Assembly (NCBI GenBank): GCA_002336895.1
Contig: DDFC01000010.1
Location: 124,001-188,000 of the forward strand
DNA: 64,000 nt
Source: Verrucomicrobiaceae bacterium UBA1938
Lineage (GTDB): Bacteria; Verrucomicrobiota; Verrucomicrobiia; Verrucomicrobiales; Verrucomicrobiaceae
Direction: 5' to 3'
Position 1 is the first letter of the stretch, and every line of letters begins with the position of its first letter. The position numbers and the translations under genes were made by a program. Below, one piece after another: positions 18,707 to 25,337 of the stretch. Below the pieces are notes generated by a model. The model made no database searches and was not told the origin of the DNA. It was given only the letters and a program-made list of their open reading frames with translations.

Positions 18707-18841
18707 GGTGGCGCGCATCCAGCCGCAGACGCAGCTCTTTTGCAACTGTGGCAATACTTTAGTGCGGGCTTCGCAAAAAATAATCGAATACTCCGCATCG
18801 GCCGGCGTCAGAGTGCAGGACAAGATTCACCTCACCACCCT

Positions 18842-19321
18842 ATGAAGACCTCGTTTGTTCGTTCGCTCACCTTTGGAACTCTCCTGCTGAGCCTCGGCCT
18901 CACCTCATGCGCAGATCCCTATGGCTACGGCTACGGGGGCGGCGGTTACGGTTACAATGGCTACGGCGGTGGCTACGGTCGCTCTCCTGCCGGCAGCACC
19001 GTCGCCGGGGCGCTGATCGGCGCTGGTGCGGGCGGCATCATTGGCAATCAGAGCCACCGTGGTCTGGAAGGTGCCGCCATCGGCGGCGTCTTGGGCGCAC
19101 TGGCCGGCAGCATGGTGGGCAACAGCCAGCGCGGCTACCCGCCGCAGCAGGGCTGCTACTCACAGCCAGGCTACAGCCAGCCCAACTGCGCTCCCAGTTA
19201 CAACCGCAATCCCGGTTACGGCTTCACCCAGCCAAACAGTTATTACCCCACCAATGGCTACGCCAACGGCTTTGGCCCCCAGCCCGGCAACAATCCGTAC
19301 GCCTTTGGCACCTGGCAGTAA
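18842..19321 (+). CDS. Glycine-zipper lipoprotein (2TM glycine zipper domain)
   Basis: 159 residues, ATG 18842. A lipoprotein signal ends at LGLTSC (Cys-22). After a Tyr/Gly-rich spacer of YGYGGGGYGY type come two helices with small-residue zipper spacing, AGALIGAGAGGIIGNQS and GAAIGGVLGALAGSMVG, the glycine-zipper 2TM (Rick_17kDa-like) domain of outer-membrane lipoproteins such as SlyB. The C-terminal 70 residues are Pro/Asn/Tyr/Gln-rich and disordered, with Cys at GCYSQPGY and PNCAPS. A cell-envelope structural role is typical. A clear intrinsic terminator follows at 19346-19378. Confidence 0.9.
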   Translation: MKTSFVRSLTFGTLLLSLGLTSCADPYGYGYGGGGYGYNGYGGGYGRSPAGSTVAGALIGAGAGGIIGNQSHRGLEGAAIGGVLGALAGSMVGNSQRGYPPQQGCYSQPGYSQPNCAPSYNRNPGYGFTQPNSYYPTNGYANGFGPQPGNNPYAFGTWQ

Positions 19322-19345
19322 AAATCACTTCATAGTGTGCGTTTG

Positions 19346-19378
19346 AATCGCGGCGGCTTTCCTGCCGCGATTTTTTTT
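19346..19378 (+). terminator. Rho-independent terminator after the glycine-zipper lipoprotein
   Basis: Perfect 9-bp stem aatcgcggc (19346-19354) / gccgcgatt (19364-19372) with a 9-base loop, running straight into an eight-base T-run (19371-19378). It lies 25 bp after the lipoprotein stop and 7 bp before the next start, so it probably ends the upstream transcript; the next gene would need a promoter overlapping this region or readthrough. Confidence 0.85.
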
Positions 19379-19384
19379 ACACAC

Positions 19385-20692
19385 ATGTCAGCCAACTCCG
19401 CCGCCTCAGACTCCGCCTATCCCACTCCTGGAACCGCCCCCGCTCACTGGTGGCAAAACGAAGACTGGCTGGCCGTTTTGGCTGCACTGCCCCTCCTCAT
19501 TGCGGTGGGGGGCGGCTGGAGCCCCAAGCTGCCCGCCTGGGGCTGGGGCAGCATGGCGGAGGTGTCGAAGGCCTTCACTCCCGACAACTTCGCAGTCAGC
19601 GCCGTTCTGCTGGCAGTCTTTCTTGGCATCTCAGGGCTCGCTCTCGCGGCCTCTCTGGGAAAAAAAATCGGCGCATTCCTCGCCGGAGCCGTCGTGGTGT
19701 TCATTCTCGGCTGGTTCGCCCAGTGGATCGCCGCCCACGCAGGCATCAAGGCCTGGGGGCTGGAATACGTCGTTTTTGCACTCGGCCTCGGCCTCATCTG
19801 GAGCCATCTGCTGCCTGTGCCCGAGTGGCTGCGCGAAGCCGTGCGCACCGAGTTCTTCATCAAGGTCGGCATCGTGCTCCTCGGCGCCACCATTCTCCTC
19901 CCCGAGATGATGAAAGCGGGCTTCCCGGGCCTCATCCAAGCGGCGCTCGTCATTCCGGTGGTCTGGTATGTCTGCTACTTCATCTCCCGCAAGCTCAAGG
20001 TCGATGACGAGTTTGGCGTCATGCTCTCCACCGCCGTCTCCATCTGCGGCGTCTCCGCCGCCATCGCCGCCTGTGGCGCGATCCAGGGCGACCGCAAAAA
20101 GCTCTCCTACGTCACCTCCATCGTCCTGCTCTGCGCCGTACCCATGATGGTGGTCATGCCCTGGGCCATCAAGTCCATGGGCCTCTCAGAAGCCGTCGGC
20201 GGCGCCTGGATCGGCGGCACGCTGGATACCAGCGGCTCCGTCGCAGCGGCTACCGAGCAGGTCGGCAAAAATGCCACCAAGGTCGGCGTCATCGTCAAGC
20301 TCTCCCAAAACGTCCTCATCGGTGTCGCCGCTTTCATCCTCTCCATCTGGTGGACCATGCGCGGCGGCAAAGGTGGTGCAGGGCAGGGGAAAAAGCCCTC
20401 CATCGGCCTCATCTGGGAGCGCTTCCCCAAATTTGTCATCGGCTTCGTCATCGCCTCCGTCGTGTTCTCCTACTTCGTGCCTCCGGCTGTAGCTGAGGCC
20501 GCCGCCAAGCCCCTCAAAGGCCTGCGCGAGATCTGGTTCGCCGCCGCCTTCGTCTGCATCGGCCTTGAGACCCGCATCGGTGATCTCTTCAAGCTCGGCG
20601 GTGGTCGTCCCGCCCTCGCCTTCCTCGGCGGCCAGGCCTTCAATATCCTCTGGACGCTCCTGCTCGCCATGTGGCTCTTCAGTGGCAGGTGA
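19385..20692 (+). CDS. YeiH / UPF0324 family membrane transporter (putative sulfate/sulfite exporter)
   Basis: 435 residues from ATG 19385. About ten hydrophobic segments are visible. Family motifs of the YeiH/PSE type (PF03601) include VKVGIVLLGATILLPE-like FFIKVGIVLLGATILL, the helix-break motif VSICGVSAAIAACGAI, and GGAWIGGTLDTSGSVAAA. The family is annotated as putative sulfate exporters, with members linked to sulfite or taurine/cysteate degradation; direction and substrate are inferred from the family only. It has a longer hydrophilic N-terminus than usual (about 40 residues, MSANSAASDSAYPTPGTAP). The convergent neighbour is an Rrf2 regulator, 30 bp away, which could control it. Confidence 0.9.
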   Translation: MSANSAASDSAYPTPGTAPAHWWQNEDWLAVLAALPLLIAVGGGWSPKLPAWGWGSMAEVSKAFTPDNFAVSAVLLAVFLGISGLALAASLGKKIGAFLAGAVVVFILGWFAQWIAAHAGIKAWGLEYVVFALGLGLIWSHLLPVPEWLREAVRTEFFIKVGIVLLGATILLPEMMKAGFPGLIQAALVIPVVWYVCYFISRKLKVDDEFGVMLSTAVSICGVSAAIAACGAIQGDRKKLSYVTSIVLLCAVPMMVVMPWAIKSMGLSEAVGGAWIGGTLDTSGSVAAATEQVGKNATKVGVIVKLSQNVLIGVAAFILSIWWTMRGGKGGAGQGKKPSIGLIWERFPKFVIGFVIASVVFSYFVPPAVAEAAAKPLKGLREIWFAAAFVCIGLETRIGDLFKLGGGRPALAFLGGQAFNILWTLLLAMWLFSGR

Positions 20693-20722
20693 GGCTCAGC
20701 TGGCTGCTGGCCGGTCGCTCAC

Positions 20723-21130
20723 TCAAATGTCAAACGACACCGCCCCGCGTGGCTGCTCTTTGGCAATGATGTGAGCGATGGTGTTCTCGGAAAACCACTG
20801 CGTCACCTGATCCCTCAGCCCGCCAAAGATCTGCCCCAGCGCATCATGTTCCGCTCCCGGCACCGGATCAAACGGCCCGTCAAACAGCGTCACCACCTCC
20901 CCCAGCGTGATCCGCGCCGGATGCGTCACCAGCTGGTACCCCCCGCCCACGCCGCGCTTGCTGCGCAGCAGGCCGCCGTTCTTCAGCGCCAGCAGGATCT
21001 GCTCCAGAAACTTCAGCGGTATGTGCTCCTTGCTCGCCAGATCCTGAATGGAAAAATTCGTCCCCTCGCGCTCACGCCCCATCGCCACCAGGGCGCGGAG
21101 GGCGTATTCGGCTTTTTTGGAGAGCTTCAT
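20723..21130 (-). CDS. Rrf2 family transcriptional regulator lacking cluster cysteines
   Basis: 135 residues, ATG 21130. The winged-helix domain is typical: MKLSKKAEYALRALVAMG, SIQDLASKEHIPLKFLEQIL, LKNGGLLRSKRGVGGGYQL, ITLGEVVTLFDGP. IscR- and NsrR-type members carry three Cys between the winged helix and the C-terminal helix that bind an Fe-S cluster; this protein has no Cys at all, so it should not sense through a cluster. It resembles CymR-like cluster-free members, which regulate cysteine and sulfur metabolism. Its convergence with the YeiH-type exporter makes a sulfur link possible, but this is inference. Confidence 0.9.
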   Translation of the reverse strand: MKLSKKAEYALRALVAMGREREGTNFSIQDLASKEHIPLKFLEQILLALKNGGLLRSKRGVGGGYQLVTHPARITLGEVVTLFDGPFDPVPGAEHDALGQIFGGLRDQVTQWFSENTIAHIIAKEQPRGAVSFDI

Positions 21131-21222
21131 CGTGGAGCCTTACCGAGCATGAAACCCGCCCCGGTGCAAACTGCGATTTGCCGCCGCAGCGTTTCCGCGT
21201 CATTCATCCTGCTGCCCTCCGC

Positions 21223-22584
21223 ATGAGCGACGACTTCTTTGCCACCCCGCCTCCCGAGCCGCCACGCGCGGCCGCTGTGGTGCACCATGCGGGCGCGCCT
21301 CTGGCCTCTCGCATGCGCCCTCGCACCCTCGCGGAGTATGTGGGCCAGCAGCACATCCTCGCCGAGGGCAAGCTCCTCCGCCGCGCCGTCCAGGCAGACC
21401 GCTTTTCCTCCATCATCCTCTACGGCCCTCCCGGCGTGGGAAAGACCACCCTCGCCAACATCATCTCCCAGGAGACAAAATCCCGCTTCGTCACCCTCAG
21501 CGGTGTGGAGAGCAGCGTGGCAGATATTCGCAAGGAGGCCGAAAATGCAGGCCACCACCTCCGCCTCTACAACAAGACCACCGTCCTCTTCGTGGACGAG
21601 ATCCACCGCTTCAACAAGGCGCAGCAGGACGTCCTCCTCCCTCACCTCGAGCGCGGCACCCTCCGCTTCATCGGCGCCACCACGCACAATCCCTTCTTCT
21701 ACGTCAACAGCCCCCTCGTCAGCCGCTCCCAGGTTTTCACCCTCGAGCCCCTCGGCATCCCTGACTTGGAAGGCCTCATTGACCGCGCACTTGCAGACTC
21801 CGATCGCGGTCTCGGCAGCATGCACGCCCGCATTGATCCAGACGCACGCCTCCACCTCGCCACCGTCGCCGATGGCGATGCCCGCCGCTGTCTCAATGCC
21901 CTGGAGCTAGCCGTCCTCTCCACCCAGCCAGACGCAGCGGGAGAGATCGTCATCACCCTCGCCGCCGCCGAGGAATCCGTGCAGCAAAAAACCGTCGTCT
22001 ATGATGGCGATGGCGACGCCCACTATGACACCATCAGCGCCTTCATCAAAAGCATGCGCGCCTCCGATCCCGACGCCGCGCTCTACTGGCTCGCCAAAAT
22101 GCTCTACGCTGGCGAAGACATCCGCTTCATCGCACGTCGCATCGTCATCGCCGCCAGCGAGGACATCGGCATGGCAGACAGCAATGCCCTCCGCGTGGCC
22201 GTCGCCGCTCAGCAGGCCGTCGAGTTCATCGGCATGCCTGAGGCCCGCATCATCCTCGCTCACGCCACCGTTTACAATGCCACCGCCCCCAAGAGCAATC
22301 GCGCCTACACGGCCATCGATGCCGCTCTGGACGATGTGAAAAACGGCCGCACACTCCCCGTGCCCAAGCACCTCCGCGACGCCCATCACAAAAAGGCTGC
22401 CAAGGAATTCGGCCACGGAGAAGGCTACCTCTATCCCCACAACTACGAAGGCGGCTTCGTGCCTCAGCGCTGTCTGGAAGGCGGCCGCCAGTACTACGAT
22501 CCCACGGCCAACGGCCTGGAAGCCCGCATCAAGGAGCGCCTCGACCACTGGCGCAAGCTCTGGGAAGAGCAGGGGAATCAGTAA
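21223..22584 (+). CDS. rarA: Replication-associated recombination protein RarA (MgsA)
   Basis: 453 residues from ATG 21223; the frame extends to 21178 without a better start. AAA+ ATPase of the clamp-loader clade, acting at stalled replication forks. Seen: PRTLAEYVGQQHIL, Walker A YGPPGVGKTTLAN, Walker B TVLFVDEIHRFNKAQQD, sensor RFIGATTHNPFF, arginine-finger region SPLVSRSQVF, and the tetramerisation domain SAFIKSMRASDPDAALYWL, EDIGMADSNAL, with the C-terminal HKKAAKEFGHGEGYLYPH. All motifs are intact and length is normal. It is divergent from the Rrf2 gene, with starts about 92 bp apart. Confidence 0.97.
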   Translation: MSDDFFATPPPEPPRAAAVVHHAGAPLASRMRPRTLAEYVGQQHILAEGKLLRRAVQADRFSSIILYGPPGVGKTTLANIISQETKSRFVTLSGVESSVADIRKEAENAGHHLRLYNKTTVLFVDEIHRFNKAQQDVLLPHLERGTLRFIGATTHNPFFYVNSPLVSRSQVFTLEPLGIPDLEGLIDRALADSDRGLGSMHARIDPDARLHLATVADGDARRCLNALELAVLSTQPDAAGEIVITLAAAEESVQQKTVVYDGDGDAHYDTISAFIKSMRASDPDAALYWLAKMLYAGEDIRFIARRIVIAASEDIGMADSNALRVAVAAQQAVEFIGMPEARIILAHATVYNATAPKSNRAYTAIDAALDDVKNGRTLPVPKHLRDAHHKKAAKEFGHGEGYLYPHNYEGGFVPQRCLEGGRQYYDPTANGLEARIKERLDHWRKLWEEQGNQ

Positions 22585-22639
22585 TCAGCCGCCTCCAGGC
22601 CGGGTTCCAAAAAATCGGCCTTCCTCCCCGTCCACCCAA

Positions 22640-22769
22640 ACGGAGGCTTTATGCTGGATATTATGGAAATTGATAAAATATAAGTTTCACAAATATGTAA
22701 AATATCCTTTTTATATTGAAGGTATATAAAATTTACGGTAAGTTGTTCCTAATTCCAAAAAAACCAGCC
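22640..22769 (+). promoter_or_regulatory. AT-rich promoter region upstream of the 3D-domain lipoprotein
   Basis: Within GC-rich surroundings, the 130 bp before ATG 22770 is strongly AT-rich (for example attgataaaatataagttt and ttgaaggtatataaaatttac). Several overlapping TTGA...TATAAA-like combinations exist, so I cannot fix one -35/-10 pair. The contrast with flanking coding DNA suggests a strong or regulated promoter, or locally acquired DNA. Confidence 0.5.
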
Positions 22770-23480
22770 ATGAACAACTCACGTTTGATCACTTGTGGCC
22801 TCTATGGAGCTCTGTTGGTCACCCTTTCCGCCTGCGCACTGCCTGGGCAGCCGTTGTTCTCTGCTAAAAAGGGTGTTCCAAAAAAATCCGGCCCTCTCGA
22901 GACCGGCGTCAAATACGAGGTGCGTAAAGCATTGACCACCAATGTTCCGTTCCACCCCAGCGCTATCAAGCGCTACACCTTCATGCTCGATGAGCCCAGG
23001 CCTCCCTTGGTGCTTGCCTCCTCCATGAGTCGCATTTCTCAGATGCGCGTGCGCACCACTGCCTACACACATAGCGAGAGCGACCACATCGCCTATGGGG
23101 TCAAGAGCGCCCTCGGCACCAATCTCCGCTTCGGTGCCGTGCGCAGCGCTGCGGCAGATTGGTCTCGCTATCCCGTCGGCACCGTCTTCCGCATCTCCGG
23201 TCAGCCGGGCATCGTCTATGTCGTGGACGACTACGGCAGCGCCCTCGTCGGCACCGGCACCATCGATCTCTACAAGCCCTCCCGCTCCATGATGGACAAC
23301 TGGGGCGTCCGTCATGTGGACATCGAGGTCATCCAGTGGGGCTCGTTTGAAAGAAGCATGGAACTCATGCGCGACCGCACCAGATGGCGCCACGTCCGCG
23401 CCATGATGGACGGCATCGAGGCACGCCTCCGCACCGCAGGCGTCCCCATGAGCAAGGCCCATTACACCGCCGCGCTTTGA
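22770..23480 (+). CDS. Lipoprotein with C-terminal 3D (double-psi barrel) domain
   Basis: 236 residues from ATG 22770 (MNNSRLITCGLYGALLVTLSAC), a lipoprotein signal with Cys-22 in LSAC. The C-terminal half is a 3D domain, the MltA/RlpA-like double-psi beta barrel: MRVRTTAYTHSESDH, GAVRSAAADWSRYPVGTVFRI, then IVYVVDDYGSALVGTGTIDLY and WGVRHVDIEVIQWG with the spaced Asp residues that give the family its name. Relatives with this domain, such as YabE and MltA, cut or bind peptidoglycan glycan strands. Proposed: an envelope protein acting on or sensing peptidoglycan. No neighbour partner is apparent. Confidence 0.85.
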   Translation: MNNSRLITCGLYGALLVTLSACALPGQPLFSAKKGVPKKSGPLETGVKYEVRKALTTNVPFHPSAIKRYTFMLDEPRPPLVLASSMSRISQMRVRTTAYTHSESDHIAYGVKSALGTNLRFGAVRSAAADWSRYPVGTVFRISGQPGIVYVVDDYGSALVGTGTIDLYKPSRSMMDNWGVRHVDIEVIQWGSFERSMELMRDRTRWRHVRAMMDGIEARLRTAGVPMSKAHYTAAL

Positions 23481-23693
23481 TGCTCAGTCACACTGCAGTC
23501 TCACACACTACTCGCTGATTCAGAGCCGCCGCGTTGAGCGCTCCGCTTGTTTCTTGCTGTCACATGTGCAGCGGTCATTCTCGCTTCATTCAGACTGGCC
23601 GTTAGTCTCATGCTGAAGCGCTGAAGCATAAAACTCCCGCGCGCTCAATTCAGCGATATTCTTTGGCCTGCGCCCGCGTTAGAGGGCGGACAC

Positions 23694-24914
23694 ATGCGTG
23701 CTGTCATTCTTCCGCTGCTTCTCCTCACCCTCAGTTCTGCTTCTGCTCAGGACAAGCCGGTCGCACAGCCGCCCATCACTCCCAGGCAGATGGCCTCGGC
23801 TCTGAAGCTCACCGCCACTCCCGAAGGCCAGCAAAAGCTCCACGATCAGGTCATGCGCCTCTTCGGCCGCCAAAATCTCACCCAGGGCAGGGCAGGCGCC
23901 AGGATCGAGGCCACCACCGTCGCCTGGGCCATCATCGACACCAAGCCCGCACGCGTCGTCCAGCAGGACGGCACCCTCATTGGCGACATGCTCCCTCTCG
24001 GTGACGACGGTCTCCAGGTGCTCGTCACCGAGATGCCAAACTTCACCGAAACCAGCTACCGCGTGGAATCCGAAGGCATGCCCCACATGGCAGGCACCGT
24101 GCATGTGGAGCACTACGAATACACTGCCGACAGTCTCCCTCATGCCGATGTGCCCAAAGGCCGCCTCGAAAAATTTGAATGGGCCGCCAGCAAGGTCTTC
24201 CCCGAAACCGTGCGCGACGTCACCGTCTACCTGCCATCAGGGTTCCAGCCTGGCGAGGAAACCTGCCTCATGGTCTGGCAGGATGGCTCCCGCCATGCCG
24301 ATCCCCTCGGCTCCATGCGCGTGCCTGTGGTCTTTGACAATCTCATCCACAAAAAGCAGATGCCACGCACCGTAGGCGTCTTCATCGATCCCGGTCGCAA
24401 GCCAAAGCAGAAGTCCGGAGACAAAGCCGCCAACCGTGGCTTCGAATACGACTCCCTCGGGGACGCCTACTCCCGTCTCCTGCTCGATGAAATCCTCCCT
24501 GAAGTGCAGAGGCGCTATCAGACAAAGTTCCGTCCGCAGCCCGAGGCCTGCGCCATCGGTGGTGGCTCCTCCGGCGGCATCTGCTCCTTCACTGTCGCAT
24601 GGGAGCGTCCGGACAAATTCCGCAAAGTGCTCTCCTGGGTCGGTTCCTTCGTCGATCTCAAAGGCGGCCACGCCTACCCCTCCATGATCCGCCTCGCCGA
24701 GCGCAAGCACCTCCGCATCTACCTGCTCGACGGCGAAAACGATCTCGACAACAAATTCGGCAACTGGCCCATCGCCAACCGCCAGATGGCGGCCGCCCTC
24801 AAATACAAAAACTACGACTTCCGCATCGACTGGACCCGGTGCTTCCACGGCAGCAAAGGCATGGCCCCCATGCTCCCCGAAGCCCTCCGCTGGCTCTGGC
24901 AGGATGTCAAATAG
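23694..24914 (+). CDS. Secreted esterase, esterase-D/enterochelin-esterase-like alpha/beta hydrolase
   Basis: 406 residues, ATG 23694, signal peptide MRAVILPLLLLTLSSASAQ. Residues about 165-400 form a PF00756-type alpha/beta hydrolase: RDVTVYLPSGFQPGEETCLMV, FIDPGR, a nucleophile elbow GGGSSGGICSF (central Ser), acid in LLDGENDLDN, and His in CFHGSKGMAP near the C-terminus. The N-terminal part (about 20-160) is a beta domain often seen before secreted planctomycete/verrucomicrobial esterases of this type. A carbohydrate-esterase or feruloyl-esterase-like role is plausible. The 213 bp upstream holds no gene that I can support. Confidence 0.85.
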   Translation: MRAVILPLLLLTLSSASAQDKPVAQPPITPRQMASALKLTATPEGQQKLHDQVMRLFGRQNLTQGRAGARIEATTVAWAIIDTKPARVVQQDGTLIGDMLPLGDDGLQVLVTEMPNFTETSYRVESEGMPHMAGTVHVEHYEYTADSLPHADVPKGRLEKFEWAASKVFPETVRDVTVYLPSGFQPGEETCLMVWQDGSRHADPLGSMRVPVVFDNLIHKKQMPRTVGVFIDPGRKPKQKSGDKAANRGFEYDSLGDAYSRLLLDEILPEVQRRYQTKFRPQPEACAIGGGSSGGICSFTVAWERPDKFRKVLSWVGSFVDLKGGHAYPSMIRLAERKHLRIYLLDGENDLDNKFGNWPIANRQMAAALKYKNYDFRIDWTRCFHGSKGMAPMLPEALRWLWQDVK

Positions 24915-24927
24915 CCCCCTCCGGTAA

Positions 24928-24947
24928 AACGAATGTCCACATTCGTT
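24928..24947. repeat. Short palindrome aacgaatgt-cc-acattcgtt
   Basis: Perfect 9-bp arms (24928-24936 and 24939-24947) around cc. The flank gtaaaacgaa is shared with the palindrome at 2744-2763, whose arms differ by point changes. It lies 13 bp past the esterase stop and could form a hairpin in that mRNA. Confidence 0.7.
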
Positions 24948-25040
24948 CTCCATGGATTTTCCACATGAGCGTTCGGCAAAAAAATTAAACAATAAAATAG
25001 CCGTATCGCCCCGCACTATTCGCTCGTCCTCAAACCCAAT

Positions 25041-25103
25041 CCCCTCTCCCCGCCCAAGCCTCCGCAGCTCCCGGCTCTCTTCGGGGAGAGGCCGGGTGAG
25101 GTG
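25041..25103. repeat. REP-like element (cctctccccg ... cggggagaggccgggtgagg)
   Basis: Perfect 10-bp inverted arms cctctccccg (25043-25052) and cggggagagg (25082-25091), followed by ccgggtgaggtgcc. The second copy, at 11994-12073, shares the pyrimidine-rich left end and the ggagagg-c-gggtgagg right end. Confidence 0.65.
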
Positions 25104-25156
25104 CCGTTCCTCCGCTCAGCAGGAATGCATCGGCACTTCTCACCTGCGTCACCATA

Positions 25157-25182
25157 GTGGTCCGCACAGTCCCCTGTGCGGC
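25157..25182. repeat. Short palindrome ccgcacag-tccc-ctgtgcgg
   Basis: Perfect 8-bp arms (25162-25169 and 25174-25181). The 20-mer starting at 25157 recurs exactly at 25288-25307, where the palindrome is cut short, and its left part recurs at 2589-2605. Confidence 0.7.
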
Positions 25183-25223
25183 GCTCCGTCAGCTTCCATC
25201 ACCCACTACCCCAGCAAAGTGAT

Positions 25224-25241
25224 GCGGGCACTCCTGCCCGC
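25224..25241. repeat. Short palindrome gcgggca-ctcc-tgcccgc
   Basis: Perfect 7-bp arms (25224-25230 and 25235-25241) around ctcc; the centre (ctcctg) matches the palindromes at 9888 and 15822. Confidence 0.65.
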
Positions 25242-25287
25242 ACTCCACCTCCGCCAGCCCCCACTGCCCCGCCCTTGCGCCAGCAAT

Positions 25288-25307
25288 GTGGTCCGCACAG
25301 TCCCCTG
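25288..25307. repeat. Half copy of the gtggtccgcacag repeat
   Basis: Exact 20-bp match to 25157-25176, but the sequence then diverges (acacccg), so the right arm of the palindrome is absent. Confidence 0.65.
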
Positions 25308-25337
25308 ACACCCGCACCACCCAGCGCCCATCCACCG

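Larger units (their letters stand above)
24915..25337. repeat. Gene-free stretch packed with short palindromic repeats
   Basis: 423 bp between the esterase stop and the stop of the giant gene contains no supportable coding sequence. It holds five recognisable repeat units: palindromes at 24928-24947, 25162-25181 and 25224-25241, a REP-like element at 25041-25103, and a half copy at 25288-25307. Related units occur at 2589-2624, 2740-2765 and 11994-12073. It is the densest repeat cluster in the window and separates two convergent transcription units. Confidence 0.7.

Noticed and set aside
17246..18841. Long plus-strand frame reading into the glycine-zipper lipoprotein
   Set aside because: Upstream part is antisense to the FAD oxidoreductase; the real lipoprotein starts at ATG 18842 with its own signal peptide.
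23481..23693. Small gene in the 213-bp gap before the esterase
   Set aside because: No frame with a start, ribosome-binding site and protein-like composition; only imperfect hairpin-like text such as gctgaagcgctgaagc.
24915..25337. Possible CRISPR array in the repeat-dense gap
   Set aside because: Repeats are unlike one another in arms, not evenly spaced, and there are no spacers or cas genes.
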